64,000 nt of DNA from Tamarix chinensis (GCA_030549775.1 CM060180.1:86131172-86195171), one strand, 5' to 3'; shown: positions 11,820-24,163, numbered from the stretch's first letter. Made by a program: numbers and translations. The notes: generated by a model from the sequence alone, not told the origin.

Positions 11820-13030
11820 CGCTACATGGGCAGCGTGAGTTTCATGCAAAAACCATGGGGGAAAAAGGCTCAAAGAGGGTGAAGGGAGCAAAATACATTA
11901 TTTTCGGGTTAGGGTATTTAGGCTAGAAAAGAAGGTGGTTGGGGGAGGTTCTAAGGCAAGGGAATGGTACAGAAGTGAAGAGGGGGTGTAGGTGGAGGCT
12001 AAGGGTGGTTTCACGGCGGCATAGGGCGGCGGAGACGGCCACGGAAAAGCGGCGAAGTTGGCTGCCGAGGAGGGTCGAGGGAAAGGGGTTGTGAAGGAAG
12101 GAAAAGGAGAGGGAAAAATGGAGGGGTTCAAGGGTTGTTTTCGGCCAACTAATGGATGGCGGTTGTAGAGGGGGTTGCAGGGTGTCGAACGGTGGGTTGG
12201 GTGGCGGCAGAGGTGGCCGGACGGCGGTGGAAGCGGCAGTTGCAGGTGGCTCGGTGGTAAGGGGGAAAAGCTGGGAAGAAAAAGGAAAAGGAGGAGAAGG
12301 GAGGAAGTGTAGGGCTCGAGGGGCGGCGTGGTGGTGCAGGGTGGTAGTAGACGGTGGCAGAAGGTGGCGCAGGGGTTGGGCTTGGTGGTTCGAGCGGCGG
12401 CGGGCGGCGGTGATCAATAACGGGGAAGAAAAATGGGGAAGAAGGAAGGAGAGAGGAGAGAGCTCGGGGAAGGAGAAAAGGCTCGAAAGTGGGGCAGAAG
12501 GGAGCTGGGGTGGTGAGGAAAAAGAAGAGGGAGAAGAGAGGGGCAGGGCTGGCCGGCGATCGGTGCTGCAGATGGTGGCAGGGGAAAAGAGGGAAGAAGA
12601 AGGGAAGAACCGGGGCACGCGGGGTATGGTCCAAGGCTGGTTTGGCTCGAAAAGGGAAGGAAAACGACAGGGGAAGAGAGAGAGGGAGAGGGAGTAGGTG
12701 GTGGTGGCAGGCGGCCGCAGTTGCAGGCAGGCATGGCGACAGGAGCAGGTCGGGCGTGGGAGAAGGAAGAAGAAAGGAATGGCGGGCGGCTGGACCAGCG
12801 CAGGAAAGGAGGGAGTCGGCCGGTCCAGGAGGAAAAAATAAAGGAAGGAGGCGGGCTGGGGAGACGGGTGTGCGCAAGGGAGGAGCAGGGCTGGGGGAGC
12901 GGGCCTGGCCCAATCGTGCGGGGGAGAGGGCTAGCCTGGCAAGGCAGCCCGAGGGAGGAAGGAAAAAAGAAAAAAGAAAAGAAGAAAGAGGAAAAGGGAA
13001 AAAGGGTAAAAAGGGGAATGGAAAATAGGA
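11820..13030 (-). promoter_or_regulatory. GC-rich, purine-skewed block of LTR A (putative promoter/leader)
   Basis: About 1.2 kb that is strongly G+A-rich on the plus strand and GC-rich against an AT-rich surround. The complement carries a TATA-like element near 11905-11920, so a minus-strand transcript would read upstream sequence out of this block. Because the pyrimidine-rich strand hardly makes stop codons, it shows long Pro/Ser/Leu frames (up to 254 codons) that I do not accept as coding. Counterparts lie at 1180-2310, 24370-25440, 42770-43800 and 47050-48270. Confidence 0.5.
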
Positions 13031-13390
13031 AAAAAATAATTTAATTTAATTTATAAAATCATAAAATATAATATTCTTGGTAAATTATTTAATTTCATAA
13101 TTTAATTCATTATAATCTAAAATATTAGTTTAAAAAGGATAAGGTTGGTAAAATATTAGTTTGGAAAATTATTGAAATAAAATAATATGATACATAGCAA
13201 AATATTTATTTTTAATTTGTTAAATACTCTTATCCAAATTTACATACTCTAAAATCCATACAATAATTAAAATAAATAATCTTAAAGCAATTTTATTCCA
13301 AATAAAAGTAATTTATTAAAATATAAGTTTTCGAAAATTTTGGGGTATTACATGTACTCCAAAGGTTGGAAGGTCAAGATGAAAAGCCAA

Positions 13391-13406
13391 CCTGACTTTG
13401 ATACCA
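13391..13406 (-). other. Primer-binding site of the gypsy element (tRNA-Met type)
   Basis: On the minus strand it reads TGGTATCAAAGTCAGG, close to the plant initiator-Met primer site TGGTATCAGAGC. It begins 4 bp after the 5' LTR end at 13411, as expected for LTR retrotransposons. Confidence 0.8.
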
Positions 13407-13410
13407 AAAT

Positions 13411-14165
13411 TGATGTGGAATATAATAGAGAAATTATTCTTTCACAACGTATGCTATTTTCTTCTTCCTTTGAGGATGACAATGATGGTCAAATATAGTT
13501 ATATGCTCAAAAACGCTCTTCAAATTCAGGATTGGATCTTCAAAAAGACTACTTTATTTATAAGGAGAAATCATAAAGTTTTCTCTTTAAAACAACATCA
13601 ACTCTCAAAATCAACTCACATGTATAGAAGGGGAGAATTTTGAAAAATTCTTAAGACTTTATTCAACTTGATTTTATGCATGTACAAGTCGACCATCATA
13701 TATATACATACACACACACACATAAGGTGGTATTAGTTTACCTTTCACTAACCAAGTTAATCTAACTGGTCTTAAACTACAAAGATTAGCTTAGTTAGTA
13801 AAAGAATTAAACTAACACACTACATGCTTATATCATACTTAAAATCATATACAATTAAAAGTTATAAGACATTATAAAGTATACATAAAATCTCAAAGCT
13901 AAATAAAACCCTAAACATGCAATAATCAAGAAACCAAGATTTGTATCTTATAGATTTCTCTTCAATGTAATTTTGTAAATATTGTCTTATACACTAGATA
14001 TCATCCATGAATTCTTCTTCTTGAAAACAGATATAATACCTACAAGAATCACTAAATAAAATACTAGTAGCATTAGAGTTTTCAAGAATAATTGATACCA
14101 TCTCTAAGTATGTTAACTCTTGAGAACCTATAGAATAATAGTGAGATTGAGATACTCCTACATCA
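13411..14165 (-). repeat. 5' LTR of the gypsy element, 755 bp
   Basis: Minus-strand start TGATGTAGGAGTATC at 14165, and end ...CACATCA at 13411 next to the primer-binding site. It aligns with 2611-3065 over its upper part. Short CA and TA runs occur at 13700-13722. The right flank is ATGTG (14166-14170). Confidence 0.85.
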
Positions 14166-14567
14166 ATGTGAGTCTTGTGTGTCAAAATATTTATATATAA
14201 GTATTTTGGTCTCATAAAATGAAGGATAATGTTATACAACCTTATATAATTGATTTACCTTCATAATAATTTAACTTGGCGTACTCAATACATAAAAAAG
14301 GGATATACCCATTAATTTTATCACCTGCTCAATCCCATAAGTAAGTGAAGTTGTGCTGATTAGCAAGGATGACCTAAAGATGTATAATTTTATTATCAAT
14401 CATATGACACATGAGTGTAGATTTTCTAATGGATTTCTTTTTTATTGTTTCTTAAGAGACCAAGGTATTTCTTTGGTATTAGCTTTTGAGTTATTATACT
14501 TCTAATGTATTTTCTATATTGGTCTTAGGACTGGCATGACCCTAATTTATAAATCTAAAATTAGTAT
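14166..14567. other. Unassigned AT-rich stretch between two LTRs
   Basis: About 400 bp of AT-rich sequence with no coding frame or repeat that I recognise. It is probably decayed retrotransposon or target DNA. Confidence 0.4.
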
Positions 14568-15445
14568 TGATGTGGTTTTTATCAAAGTAACGGAAGGTTG
14601 GATCAAAATTTGTATTAGAATCTGTCACCCACAATCTAATGCAAAAAAATAAAGTGATTTGGTGGATTATAGACGAAGAATTTGATGTTACAAGATGAAG
14701 GTGTTTCCGCAGATTTGAAGGTGTTCAAATGTGTCTTGTGAAGATAGATTTGAGGAAGGATTAATCCCGAATTTTCCTTGCTCAATACAGACCCAAAAGG
14801 GAGGATTAGACTTTAGCTCTCTTGCTCAAAGTTTTATCAAAATTCTTATTATTCATTCTATTTAATTCTCTGCCCACAAAGTTGTGCACAACATGGTTTA
14901 TATAGGAGAAGGAATAAGCTTGGTGGTGACTAGCTTAAACCATCCGAGTTTAGTCCCTTAATTCAGCCCATTAATCATGGTTGAATTAAGCCCATATTAA
15001 CCTTAATCCAAAGAATAATATCATTGGTTAAATGATACAAAGGATTAATATTACAAAGCTATACAATAGACTAAGATACATACATGAAATTATAGCCATA
15101 CCCTAACTTACATAAAATATACTTAGGGTTAGGGTTTACAACAAGTTTATAAAAATAATGAATATCATCACTCTATCTCTTGTTGTAATGTATCATCCCA
15201 TGTATGTCATAGTCTTGCATGACTTGGAATACTTGTACACATCAATTTTATGAACATCATCTTCTTGCAAATATGTAACATACCTACAAGAATAACTTGA
15301 ATGGTTTTTAATGTCAAGCATATTAGAATTATCAAGAATATTTAACATGATAGGCTCCAATATTATGAAAGCTAAATCATCTTCCTTACCTTGAGGATTA
15401 GAATGAATATGACAATCATTATGTTCAATGGATGCTCCTGCATCA
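14568..15445 (-). repeat. Related gypsy LTR fragment, 878 bp (probable old solo LTR)
   Basis: Its minus-strand start TGATGCAGGAGCATCC at 15445 and its end beginning TGATGTGG (plus) at 14568 match the ends of the LTR at 13411-14165. The middle shares 'tacctacaagaat' and similar words, and the complement has a TATA-like TATATAAACC near 14900-14915. No adjacent primer site and no convincing target duplication were found, so it is either an old solo LTR or one end of a lost element. Confidence 0.65.
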
Positions 15446-15660
15446 CTTATTACATATTATGCCATCTTATTTACACACTCTATCTTATTATGTTTTACTA
15501 GTTTGGGAACTTGGCCTTATATTAAGCATGAGGCACAAGATGAAATGTCTATCTTGTATTAGATATAGTGATACTACCCCATTTTTCCTAAGATTGTTTT
15601 ATATGTGTGCTTCCACAAGTGTTTTAAAATGAAATATTTTGATAGTGAAAAATGGAGGCG

Positions 15661-16359
15661 TGATGTGATCTTCTACTGAAACATCCACAAAAGTGACCAT
15701 CATAATCCACTCTCAAATAGCCACTTAAGGAATCAAATGAAGATGGAAATAATGGTGAATTTGGGTAAGATGAAATATGATAATTGCTAAAATATAACTT
15801 CTAAAAACCTCACAAAGATAACCCCTACAAAGATCTTTAAAGACACCTTTGAATAAAAATCAAAGGAAGAACACACAAATAATCCTCTCATTATCACTCT
15901 CAACTTCACATATTAATTGAAAGATTTAATTACTCACAAAGAGACTTTTTGGTTTTACTCAATATTAGACAATTTACAATGATAAAATGGATGCCATATT
16001 TATAGGTTTAAACCCACAAAATACATTGCCAACTAGCTATATTACATGTTGGGATAGGGGGAATTAGTTAAAACAAGTCTTAATTGACTAGGAAACCCTA
16101 AAAAATAATTTCCAAATCCTAGTTGACTTTCCATGTCCAAACCCTTTAATTTTTCATCTTGATATAGTCAAACTCCTTGCATGTTATGAGGTTGTGTTTG
16201 GAATACTATCTTGCAAAAGCTATTAATTTATGGCTTAATCTTCAAGAAAGTGTTATAGTACATTAATATATCTTAAAGATTGTCAAGAACCATTCCAAAC
16301 ATATCCAATAAATATGTTTAGAGTTATAAGCAAATCGACATTGACATTAGGGTGTTACA
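15661..16359 (-). repeat. LTR-like segment, about 699 bp
   Basis: The plus strand starts TGATGTGATC and ends TTAGGGTGTTACA. The complement has a TATA-like CCTATAAATATGG near 15990-16005. This looks like a third minus-strand LTR, but the flanks show no target duplication and its boundaries are uncertain. Confidence 0.45.
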
Positions 16360-16554
16360 TGTATCTTTACCAACTACTACTCTAATCCCTAAGTAATAAA
16401 TATTTGTAATCACCTCCTTCCATACTTTGATCACCTAAATGAAGAGTATAAAAAATAGATAAAATATTTATAGCAAGGGCTATAATAAAAGAGAGAGGAT
16501 AATAAACCCTTGGGGATAAAAAAAATGTAGACTTGAAATAAGCTTGAACCAAAT

Positions 16555-19500
16555 TGTAATACCCCAAATTTTTATCTAATCTTAATTCTAATTAATTTAT
16601 ATGTTAACTTCATGCTAACCTCAAATAATTGATAGAATTAATTTATCCTAATTCCTTAACCCTAAATCTAATCATAATCCTAATTATAGGTCACTTATAT
16701 TTTAAGTTAACCCTAACCTCAGATATATGATAAATTAATTTTTTTCTAATTTCCTAATTTAAAATTCAAACATTCTTCTAGTCCTAACATAAAATTATTT
16801 TCCTTTCCCTTCCCCTCTTTCTCTTTTCTTTTCCTTTTACTACGTCGAGAAAACAAGCAGCTAAGCATCCCTCCTAACCTATAAAAATCTAAATCATAAT
16901 ATTTATTAATAATGATTTTATTATAATTAATAGATGGTTAATAAAGGAGGTGAGCAAGGATCTTATGCATTTTACTCTTGCTACCATTAGGGTGGAAAAG
17001 AGGGCGGTTACTACTAGTGCTAGAGTATGAGCTACTATAAAACGCAAAAAAAGTGCTTGTACTTTAAGCAAAATTCATATGCCACAAAAGGATGACTATA
17101 ACCGGAACACCCCGTATTTTTTAAATTCTATTTTATTAACCTTAATTATTTTATAAGTGTAATTTAATAAAAATATTTAATTAATTTAATTGTATCAACA
17201 ATTTCAAATTTATATTAGAATTTAATTAATCGTTGTCCTTATAGATTATTCTAGATAAGTTTGTTTGTGACCATGATTTTATTATATTCATATAAATTTG
17301 ATTTTCATTTAAAAATATATTTTTTTTCTTTCTCATATTTGGATTTTTAATATTTTAGATTAATTTTTTTATTATAACTTCATTGTATAATTACGACTTT
17401 ATTTTAGAGTTATATTTTATTAACGAAATAAAATATTTCAATTATAAACTTTCCTTTAAAATAGTAAAATTATTTTAATGATTTTTATCCATAGAAAATA
17501 TTTTCGTCATTAAATTTATTTATTTTTACAATTTCATGAAAATCTTAAGAAAGTTTTAAATTAAAAATATTTTAGTAACTTATTTATGATTTTCATTATG
17601 AAATTAATTTTTTTCTATTTTCCCCTTTTGGTTTATGGAAGATATTTTTCAAATATTATTTCAATTAATCTTCATCTTTTGAAATTTGGCTTAAATATTT
17701 TCTAGATAGATCTTAATATTTTTCAATAGTGTATTATGTATTTTTGTAAATTATATAAAACTATACCCTTATTAGTATTATCTTCCGAAAGTGTTTTCCA
17801 AATCCTTTAAATAGTTTTTATATTGATTTTATACCTTTAGATCTTTATGAAAGGATTTTTGTTAATTGAGTTTCAAATAAAGTTATCCGTAAACATTTTT
17901 TTTCAAGTAATTTATACCTTCTTAAGTACATATATATATATTTGTATAAAAAAAAAGTACACAACTTGTCCCCCCTTTTCCTTTTCCTTTTATCTCCCTC
18001 TTTTCTTTACTCCTCTCCCTATGCTTCCCTCATGCTCCTAAACCTCGATTCCCTCATACTCCTTCCTTTCCTTCTCCTTTGTCAACCACACCAGCACTCT
18101 AGCCTCCAATGCTGCCCACACCGCCATCATGATCGGTAAACCTCCACTACAACACACACCACCATTGTCAATGCTAGCAACAACCAGGTGCAGCAAGTAA
18201 CATAGCAGAGCACAACAGTAATGCCCTAGCGATGTCTGGCCACTGAGGGACCTCTCAACCAATGATTAGTTATCTCCCTCTGGTGGAGATCCCTCAATCT
18301 TCACTTCCTCCAATTAGTAATGTTTGTTTCGTATAAATTTTCAAAAACCCTAATTTTTAAATTCAATTGATTTTGTATATATTGGGTTTCATTAAGCTAA
18401 ATTAGTTGTTTACTTATGTATTTATGTGTTGTATGATTGAAATGGATAGGTTAATCGTATAGCATATATTAGAATTCTAGAATTTGAGATTTTGACCTTA
18501 TTATGTTCAAAATTTTCAGATTATCTAATTAAGCTATTTTTGATTAATTGATTTTACAATATAATTTAAAATCTATCTAATTTTATTTTAAAACCATCAA
18601 TTTGAGAAATTTATGCAGAGTTAATTGAAATTAGATTTCTAGGTCAAAACTCTTGCTTATTGAAATTTAATAGTATAATTTAGTTGTTTCGTTTAATGAA
18701 TTTTACAATATACTTTGAAATGTATTTAATTCATGTTAAAATTATTAATTTGGAAAAATTGGGTGAAATCCATCAAAATTGGATTTTTAGGTTAAAAATC
18801 TTCTAGATATAAATTGGATTGTATAATTAAGTTATTTAATTTAATTTATTATGCAATTTCTATTAGAATAGGTTTAGTTTCAATTTCAAACAATCAATTT
18901 ATTTATTTTATCAATTTTTTACTAGGTTTGTATTTATGGTTTAAAAACCCTAATGATTCTAAGTTGAAAATTTTATTTATTGTTTTTTATCAATAAATTA
19001 TACAATATGTTATAAAATATGTCTAAGTGTATTTCTAAATATTCAATCTATATAAATAAATAAAATTCAACCATATTGTACTTCAGGGCCTAAAATCCTA
19101 GCTTTCAAATAAAATTATAAAAAAAAAATTTCATTTGAATAGTTTTTTCTTCTTAAATTGTTTTATAGAAATATTTGAAATACCCTTAATTACGTTATAA
19201 CACCTTCAATTTAGATATACTATTCTGAATTGTTCGAAGTTTTTCTTTATGCTTTAAACCCCTAATTTTTGGGAATAGTTTTCTAAAAATTTAGCCATGG
19301 TTGATCTTCACATATTAATCAATTAATATGATTTATAATCCATTAAGGTGAGTCCCTAACTTATTTTTTGGATCAATTATCTATAGTTGATCGATCTAAC
19401 CTTTTGGATTGTAAACCTCAATTGTTTGAGTGAGTCTTGATAAAAACAATTACTCATTTTCTAATGTTATATGTTTCAATTAGTTTTATAATCTAGTCTT

Positions 19501-20453
19501 ACAATTTCTATTAGTGATCTAGAAAAACATTCTTATGGACTCTCAAGCTAGTGGCCTCCCTCTCTTTCTTATTTTGCTTAGCTAGCTTCAAACCTAGGTA
19601 AATCTCAACTTTTCTCTACTTATGGGTGTTTCGTGAGGATGGATCATTGTGCATGTGTTTAAAAGGTGAATGTTGTGCGACTCTTGTGGGTTGATATGTC
19701 AAACAAATTTACCTTGTATGATGCTTTATATTAATCATGAGGGTTAAGCAATTCATATTTTAGTTTATTGTTGAGCAAGCTAGGGTAAAAGTATGCATGA
19801 TAGAGTTGCTTGACTCTTTTGAGGAGGATAAATGTAAAAGTACGTGCATATACATGTTGGAATGGGATTGCATTTTCTATTTAGGAGTATGGTTGAGAAA
19901 AAATAACATGATATAAGCATAACTAGGTAGCAAAGCATTATGAGGTTGTTATCTTCAAGCATGGATAAGTGAAAGACATGTTAATATATATGTATCTTGA
20001 TTAATTGATTGGAAATCATCTTCATATGGCATGAAATGTTTTCCAAGTGATGGAGCACACTTTAGGGTTTTCTAGTCGTATGGTGCATTATGAAATGATA
20101 TGAATAAATGTTGATAACTTAATGCATCTCTCAATGAAATAGAGTGTCGAATATGTTGGGATAGTGTTAGGGTTGAGCATATCCCTAAGTAATGTTTGGG
20201 GTTGAGCATGTGTCTAAGTAATGTTCAGGGTGAAGCATGTCCCTAAGTAATGCCTAGGGCTGAGCATGTCTGTAAGTAATGATCAAGGCTAGACATCTCC
20301 CTAAGTAATGTCCATAAATGCTCAGCAGGTAATTTTTATTAATATACATATTGGCTAATATTTATTTACCATATAATTCATTATTCTAATATTCTTTTTA
20401 TTGTAGAAGCACGCCCAATATTTAGGGTTTAGTCAAGGATGAGAAGCTTGAGA
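16555..20453 (+). mobile_element. Decayed plus-strand LTR sequence(s)
   Basis: TGTAATACCCCAAATT at 16555 and AACACCCCGTATTTTT near 17106 both look like plant gypsy LTR starts, the second with a mutated TG. In the second unit a TATA-rich stretch (17930-17952) precedes a pyrimidine-rich block (17965-18300), the same promoter-leader arrangement seen inverted in LTR families A and B. The rest is very AT-rich, with a 29-bp tandem array near the right end. No open coding region. The CACTA element at 20454 interrupts it, and it may continue after 38237. The 3' end was not defined. Confidence 0.5.
20169..20313. repeat. 29-bp tandem repeat, five copies
   Basis: Five consecutive 29-bp units of the form AGGGTTGAGCATGTCCCTAA followed by GTAATGTTC, each with 2-7 substitutions. 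The phase is constant, with no insertions or deletions. It lies inside decayed LTR sequence just left of the CACTA element. Confidence 0.9.
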
Positions 20454-21125
20454 CACTATCCCGAGAAGGGGTTTTAATAATGGTTATTTGTGACACTACT
20501 CCGGGAAGGGGTTTTAATAACAGTTATTTTACAGTTTTAATAACGATTTTCAATCGTTATTGAACCACCCATTATTAAATCTTAAATAACGGTTCATAAC
20601 TGTCATAAAAAATATACAAAAGCCTGCAAATTTGTGTGTAAACTTCATATTTAATAACAATTTTCAAGTAAAAACTGTTGTTAAAAACAATGTTTTAATA
20701 ACGGTTCTTTAGTAAAACTGTTGTTAAAAACAAGGTTTCAATAACGGTTTTCAAGTAAAAACCGTTGTGAAAAACAATGTTTTAATAACGATTTTAACAA
20801 AAACTATTGTTAAAATATGATCAAATTAGGGTTTTAGTCATTGATTTATACATTTATTAAACCCTAATACGTATTAAATTAGCATAAAATAGAAATTAAA
20901 TGCATAGTTTTAATAACGGTTCTTACAAAAAACCGTTATTAAAACCTAAGTTTTAATAAAGATTTTCATAAGAACCGTTATTAAAACTTTATCATCCAAT
21001 TAGGATTTTAGTGATTGATTATTAATTTATTAAACCCTAATACGTATTAAATGAGCATAAATTTGAGATTAAATACGTGGTTTTAATAACGGTTCTTAAT
21101 AAGAACCTTTATTAAAACTATAGGC
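20454..21125. repeat. Left subterminal repeats of the CACTA element
   Basis: Repeated TTTTAATAACGGTT units and their complements, often paired as palindromes (for example 20907-20944, with a short 'cttacaaaa' spacer). In CACTA elements such subterminal repeats bind the element's regulatory protein. The first 40 bp (20454-20493) are tandemly duplicated at 20494-20533. Confidence 0.85.
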
Positions 21126-22230
21126 TTTTCTTAATGATGTTTCTATTTTGTTCTTGCCCACATACACAGTTGTATGATCAAATAATTACCAAATCTGTAA
21201 TGTAAAACAACATCAATTCATACCAAATCTGCAATCACACCATAATTTCAATCAATCTCTAATTGGTATGCATGTCTCAATGCATCGGCCATACTCAGGA
21301 ATCAAAATTAATAGGCATAACTCAGGAATCAAAATTAGTAGGCATACCACAACTTGGTAGCTCTACATCCCAAAGTAAAAATTTTAGAGATCTAGTGATG
21401 AAATCTGGAAGGGTTTCACAAAATTTCACTAGATCGTAAACGGAATCGAGCGCAGGGTTCGACTCGTCGAGTAATCAGTCTAAGGATTTCTCCTAAGGAA
21501 GATTAGAAACTCATTGTAACACCCCCAAATTTACTACTGAAAAATTTCATTAATTTAGAAGAAGTTTAGCGGAAGCAAGCAAATGAAATTGTAAATCCGG
21601 GGGTATTACCGCCACACTTAGTACCAGATCGATCCATAACTACTGACCCGATACTAAGTGCTAAGGCTAGAAAGAATAAAACCAGAAAAAATCATTCATA
21701 AAACACAAGTTTTACGAAATCAGAGTGCGAAGGTCAAAAGTTACATTCCGAAATACAATTTAAAAGGTCCATATACCAGAATACTTAAAATAACGGAATA
21801 GCAAAGTACGATAAAACCCTCGAAAAATTAAATACAACATTTGTATCCTCTAAAGACAAATACGATTAAACCACACAATTTTCGAAGGGTAAATATCCGG
21901 ACCGCTTACTCACTCATATCAAGCCTTCCACCCCAATTTAGTAACAGATCAACCTGCATCAAAGGTCTGCTCCCCACCATTGGTGGATCATCACAAGACC
22001 CAGTTAATCAAGGTAGTATCAGTACGGGTCCAGTACTGAGTAAGGGCGCAGGTGTGCTAAGGCCCACAGACAAAGATACAAAACATAGCAGACATAGCAT
22101 AGATACATAGATCGAATGCAATAACACATATAAACCACACAGGTTACAGACCAGATATCACTTTTCTTTTATCAGGTCTCTGAATATAATCGATCATCAT
22201 CTTATCCAGACCATGTGAGTGCGGGAACCC

Positions 22231-22545
22231 CACTATTATAGCCGGTGGAACGGTCGCGAGGGCCATGCCCTGCCACTATTATAGCCGGTGGAACGGTCGC
22301 GAGGGTAAGATACCCTGCCACTATTATAGCCGGTGGACCGGTCTGGCTCCGACTCACAAGGTATTCCACTGTAACCATTTATATTTTCCCATGACTTATC
22401 ACTTTTACCTTTTGAGTTTGTTGAGCACGAAATCCCCCACTATTATAGCCGGTGGAACGGTCGCGAGGACTTATGCCCCGCCACTATTATAGCCGGTGGA
22501 ACGGTCGCGAGGGTAAGATACCCTGCCACTATTATAGCCGGTGGA
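22231..22545. repeat. Six hairpin motifs (CCACTATTAT..CCGGTGG) in LTR B
   Basis: Six copies in two groups of three (near 22231, 22273, 22317 and 22438, 22480, 22525). Within each group the first two copies read CCGGTGGAACGGTCGCGAGG, and the third reads CCGGTGGACCGGTCTGG. The doubling of a three-copy module points to a local duplication. Confidence 0.85.
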
Positions 22546-23939
22546 CCGGTCTGGGTTCGGCTCAACATCTTTCTCTGTAAGTCGTTAGTGTCTTAATGTA
22601 TCTTATTCGAGGGCATATCTTTTGTCATGCATGGCCAGAGATCTCAACACATCACATCAAGACTGACGACATAATCTTACTATCACATGCTAATGAAAAC
22701 ATAAGTACACGACTTGTTTCCAAGCCACATTACCCACGCAACAAGTAAGATAACGGCATTTAGAATACAACACATTATTCATATAAGGCATCCACAACAC
22801 ATAGGATATAGGTCACACATCCAATCTTATCTATATCCTCACTCGGTTTAGGTTACCGAGCTGTCTCCTATGCTTATATTAGGCCACTAAACACCCTTTG
22901 GTAATTACCATACTTTTCACATTTCTCGCACTAAAAACCCAAACATTACCCTCAAACTCGACTCTCCCACATAATTCACTCTTCCTCATACATTCTTATT
23001 ATTTTCCTTTCCTTTTTCCACCTTCTTAAGTTAGGGTTTCTTTCCCAAACCCTAGTTGGTCCCTATGTACCCTTAATTTATCCCACGTACTATTTTTCAC
23101 CCCGAGCCTCCAAACTCCCAAACAAACTTTCCATTACCTTCCCTACGCCCCAGAGTAACTTTCCATACGTAAGGTTCGCCCCCATGCGGACCTTAACCAC
23201 CCCATGCAAACCCTAACACTTCCACCATGCCAACTCTATCATTCCCATGCAAACCCTAGTTTCCTTCTGACAACTTTACTCCTTCCACTCTCCCATTTAT
23301 TTAATTCCCCCTTTTCCCATCCATTTATTAATCATAAATTGCCTAGGTCATTCTTCCCTGCGTTAGCCAACGTACTTCCCTTTGGTTATCCTATTCGCTT
23401 ATGTTTCTCTTTCAAGCCCCCACTCCACAACTCCTCATCAAAACTCCTAGCATGCATGTCACATCACACCACTCTATCCTTGCACCATACCATATTAGTA
23501 CATATAAACAAGAGTACGAGGACGTACCTCGGTTCCAAGCTGCGCTACATGAATACACAAATAATATACAGACTAAAGCACACCACCGCATAAGGCATAC
23601 AAGGCAGGTAAAACATACAATACACACAGATGGCCTTAGCCTCGTCCTTACCTAACACGACACCGGTCTTGGAGCACGCTCCTACGCCTCCTCCGAGTGT
23701 CGACTTGACTCGCCTATAAGAGGGAAAATTGGGGTTACTTTTCCTCCGACCAAAACACTATTCTTTTCTATCTTACCCCTACTCTTTACCTTACCATTAG
23801 GGCGAAGAATAGTAATGTTACTTTTATAAGTGAAGTATGGTAAATATTCTCAAGGTAGTTAATCAAGCTACTACTAATAAAAGTAGCTACCATAATTTAA
23901 AGTAGTTTAATAATATTTGATATTAATGGTAGTAGTTCA

Positions 23940-24012
23940 ATGTTACTAATAATAATGATAATAGTGAATAATAATAATATTAATAATAATGATGATAGTA
24001 ATAATAGTAATA

Positions 24013-24052
<40 letters not shown>

Positions 24053-24163
24053 TAATAGTAATACTAGCAATAATAATAGCGATTATGATGTTAAAATAAA
24101 CTACTAAAGTTATGGCCCACTAGTATTAGTAAGACCAATAGTTATAAATGTTTCAAGGTTAGG

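Larger units (their letters stand above)
8193..13352 (-). mobile_element. Solo LTR, family A, 5160 bp, TSD TGTAC
   Basis: It begins TGTAACACCCCC at 8193, ends GGGGTATTACA at 13352, and is flanked by perfect 5-bp duplications TGTAC (8188-8192 and 13353-13357). There is no internal retrotransposon sequence, so this is a solo LTR left by LTR-LTR recombination. Parts in order: a conserved end with 'accgccacacttagtacca' and 'gtgctaaggctaag'; seven short hairpin motifs (8871-9313); a quasi-periodic TTACC-rich array (about 10040-11170); and a GC-rich, purine-rich block (11820-13030). A TATA-like CCTAAATACCC on the complement near 11905-11920 suggests minus-strand reading. The termini resemble plant gypsy LTRs, but without an internal region the clade is unknown. 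It sits 58 bp inside the host gypsy 5' LTR. Confidence 0.92.
2611..14165 (-). mobile_element. Degenerate Ty3/gypsy chromovirus-like retrotransposon, interrupted by a solo LTR
   Basis: A minus-strand LTR retrotransposon. Its 5' LTR is 13411-14165 and its truncated 3' LTR is 2611-3065; both start (minus strand) with TGATG and align over about 440 bp. The primer-binding site lies beside the 5' LTR at 13391-13406 and a polypurine tract beside the 3' LTR. The internal region (13353-13410 plus 3066-8192) carries gag, protease, reverse transcriptase, RNase H and integrase in the order of Ty3/gypsy elements. The RT context (SPYHVPILLVP, WRMYIDSRAVNNIT) resembles CRM/Reina-type chromoviruses, but no chromodomain was identified. 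The element is dead: it has many stops and altered catalytic residues, and a 5.16-kb solo LTR at 8193-13352. The right flank is ATGTG; the left flank is out of the window. Confidence 0.85.

Noticed and set aside
12149..13044. Overlapping long frames on both strands (254, 231, 181 and 179 codons)
   Set aside because: Same base-skew artefact in the other LTR family; low complexity and mutually overlapping.
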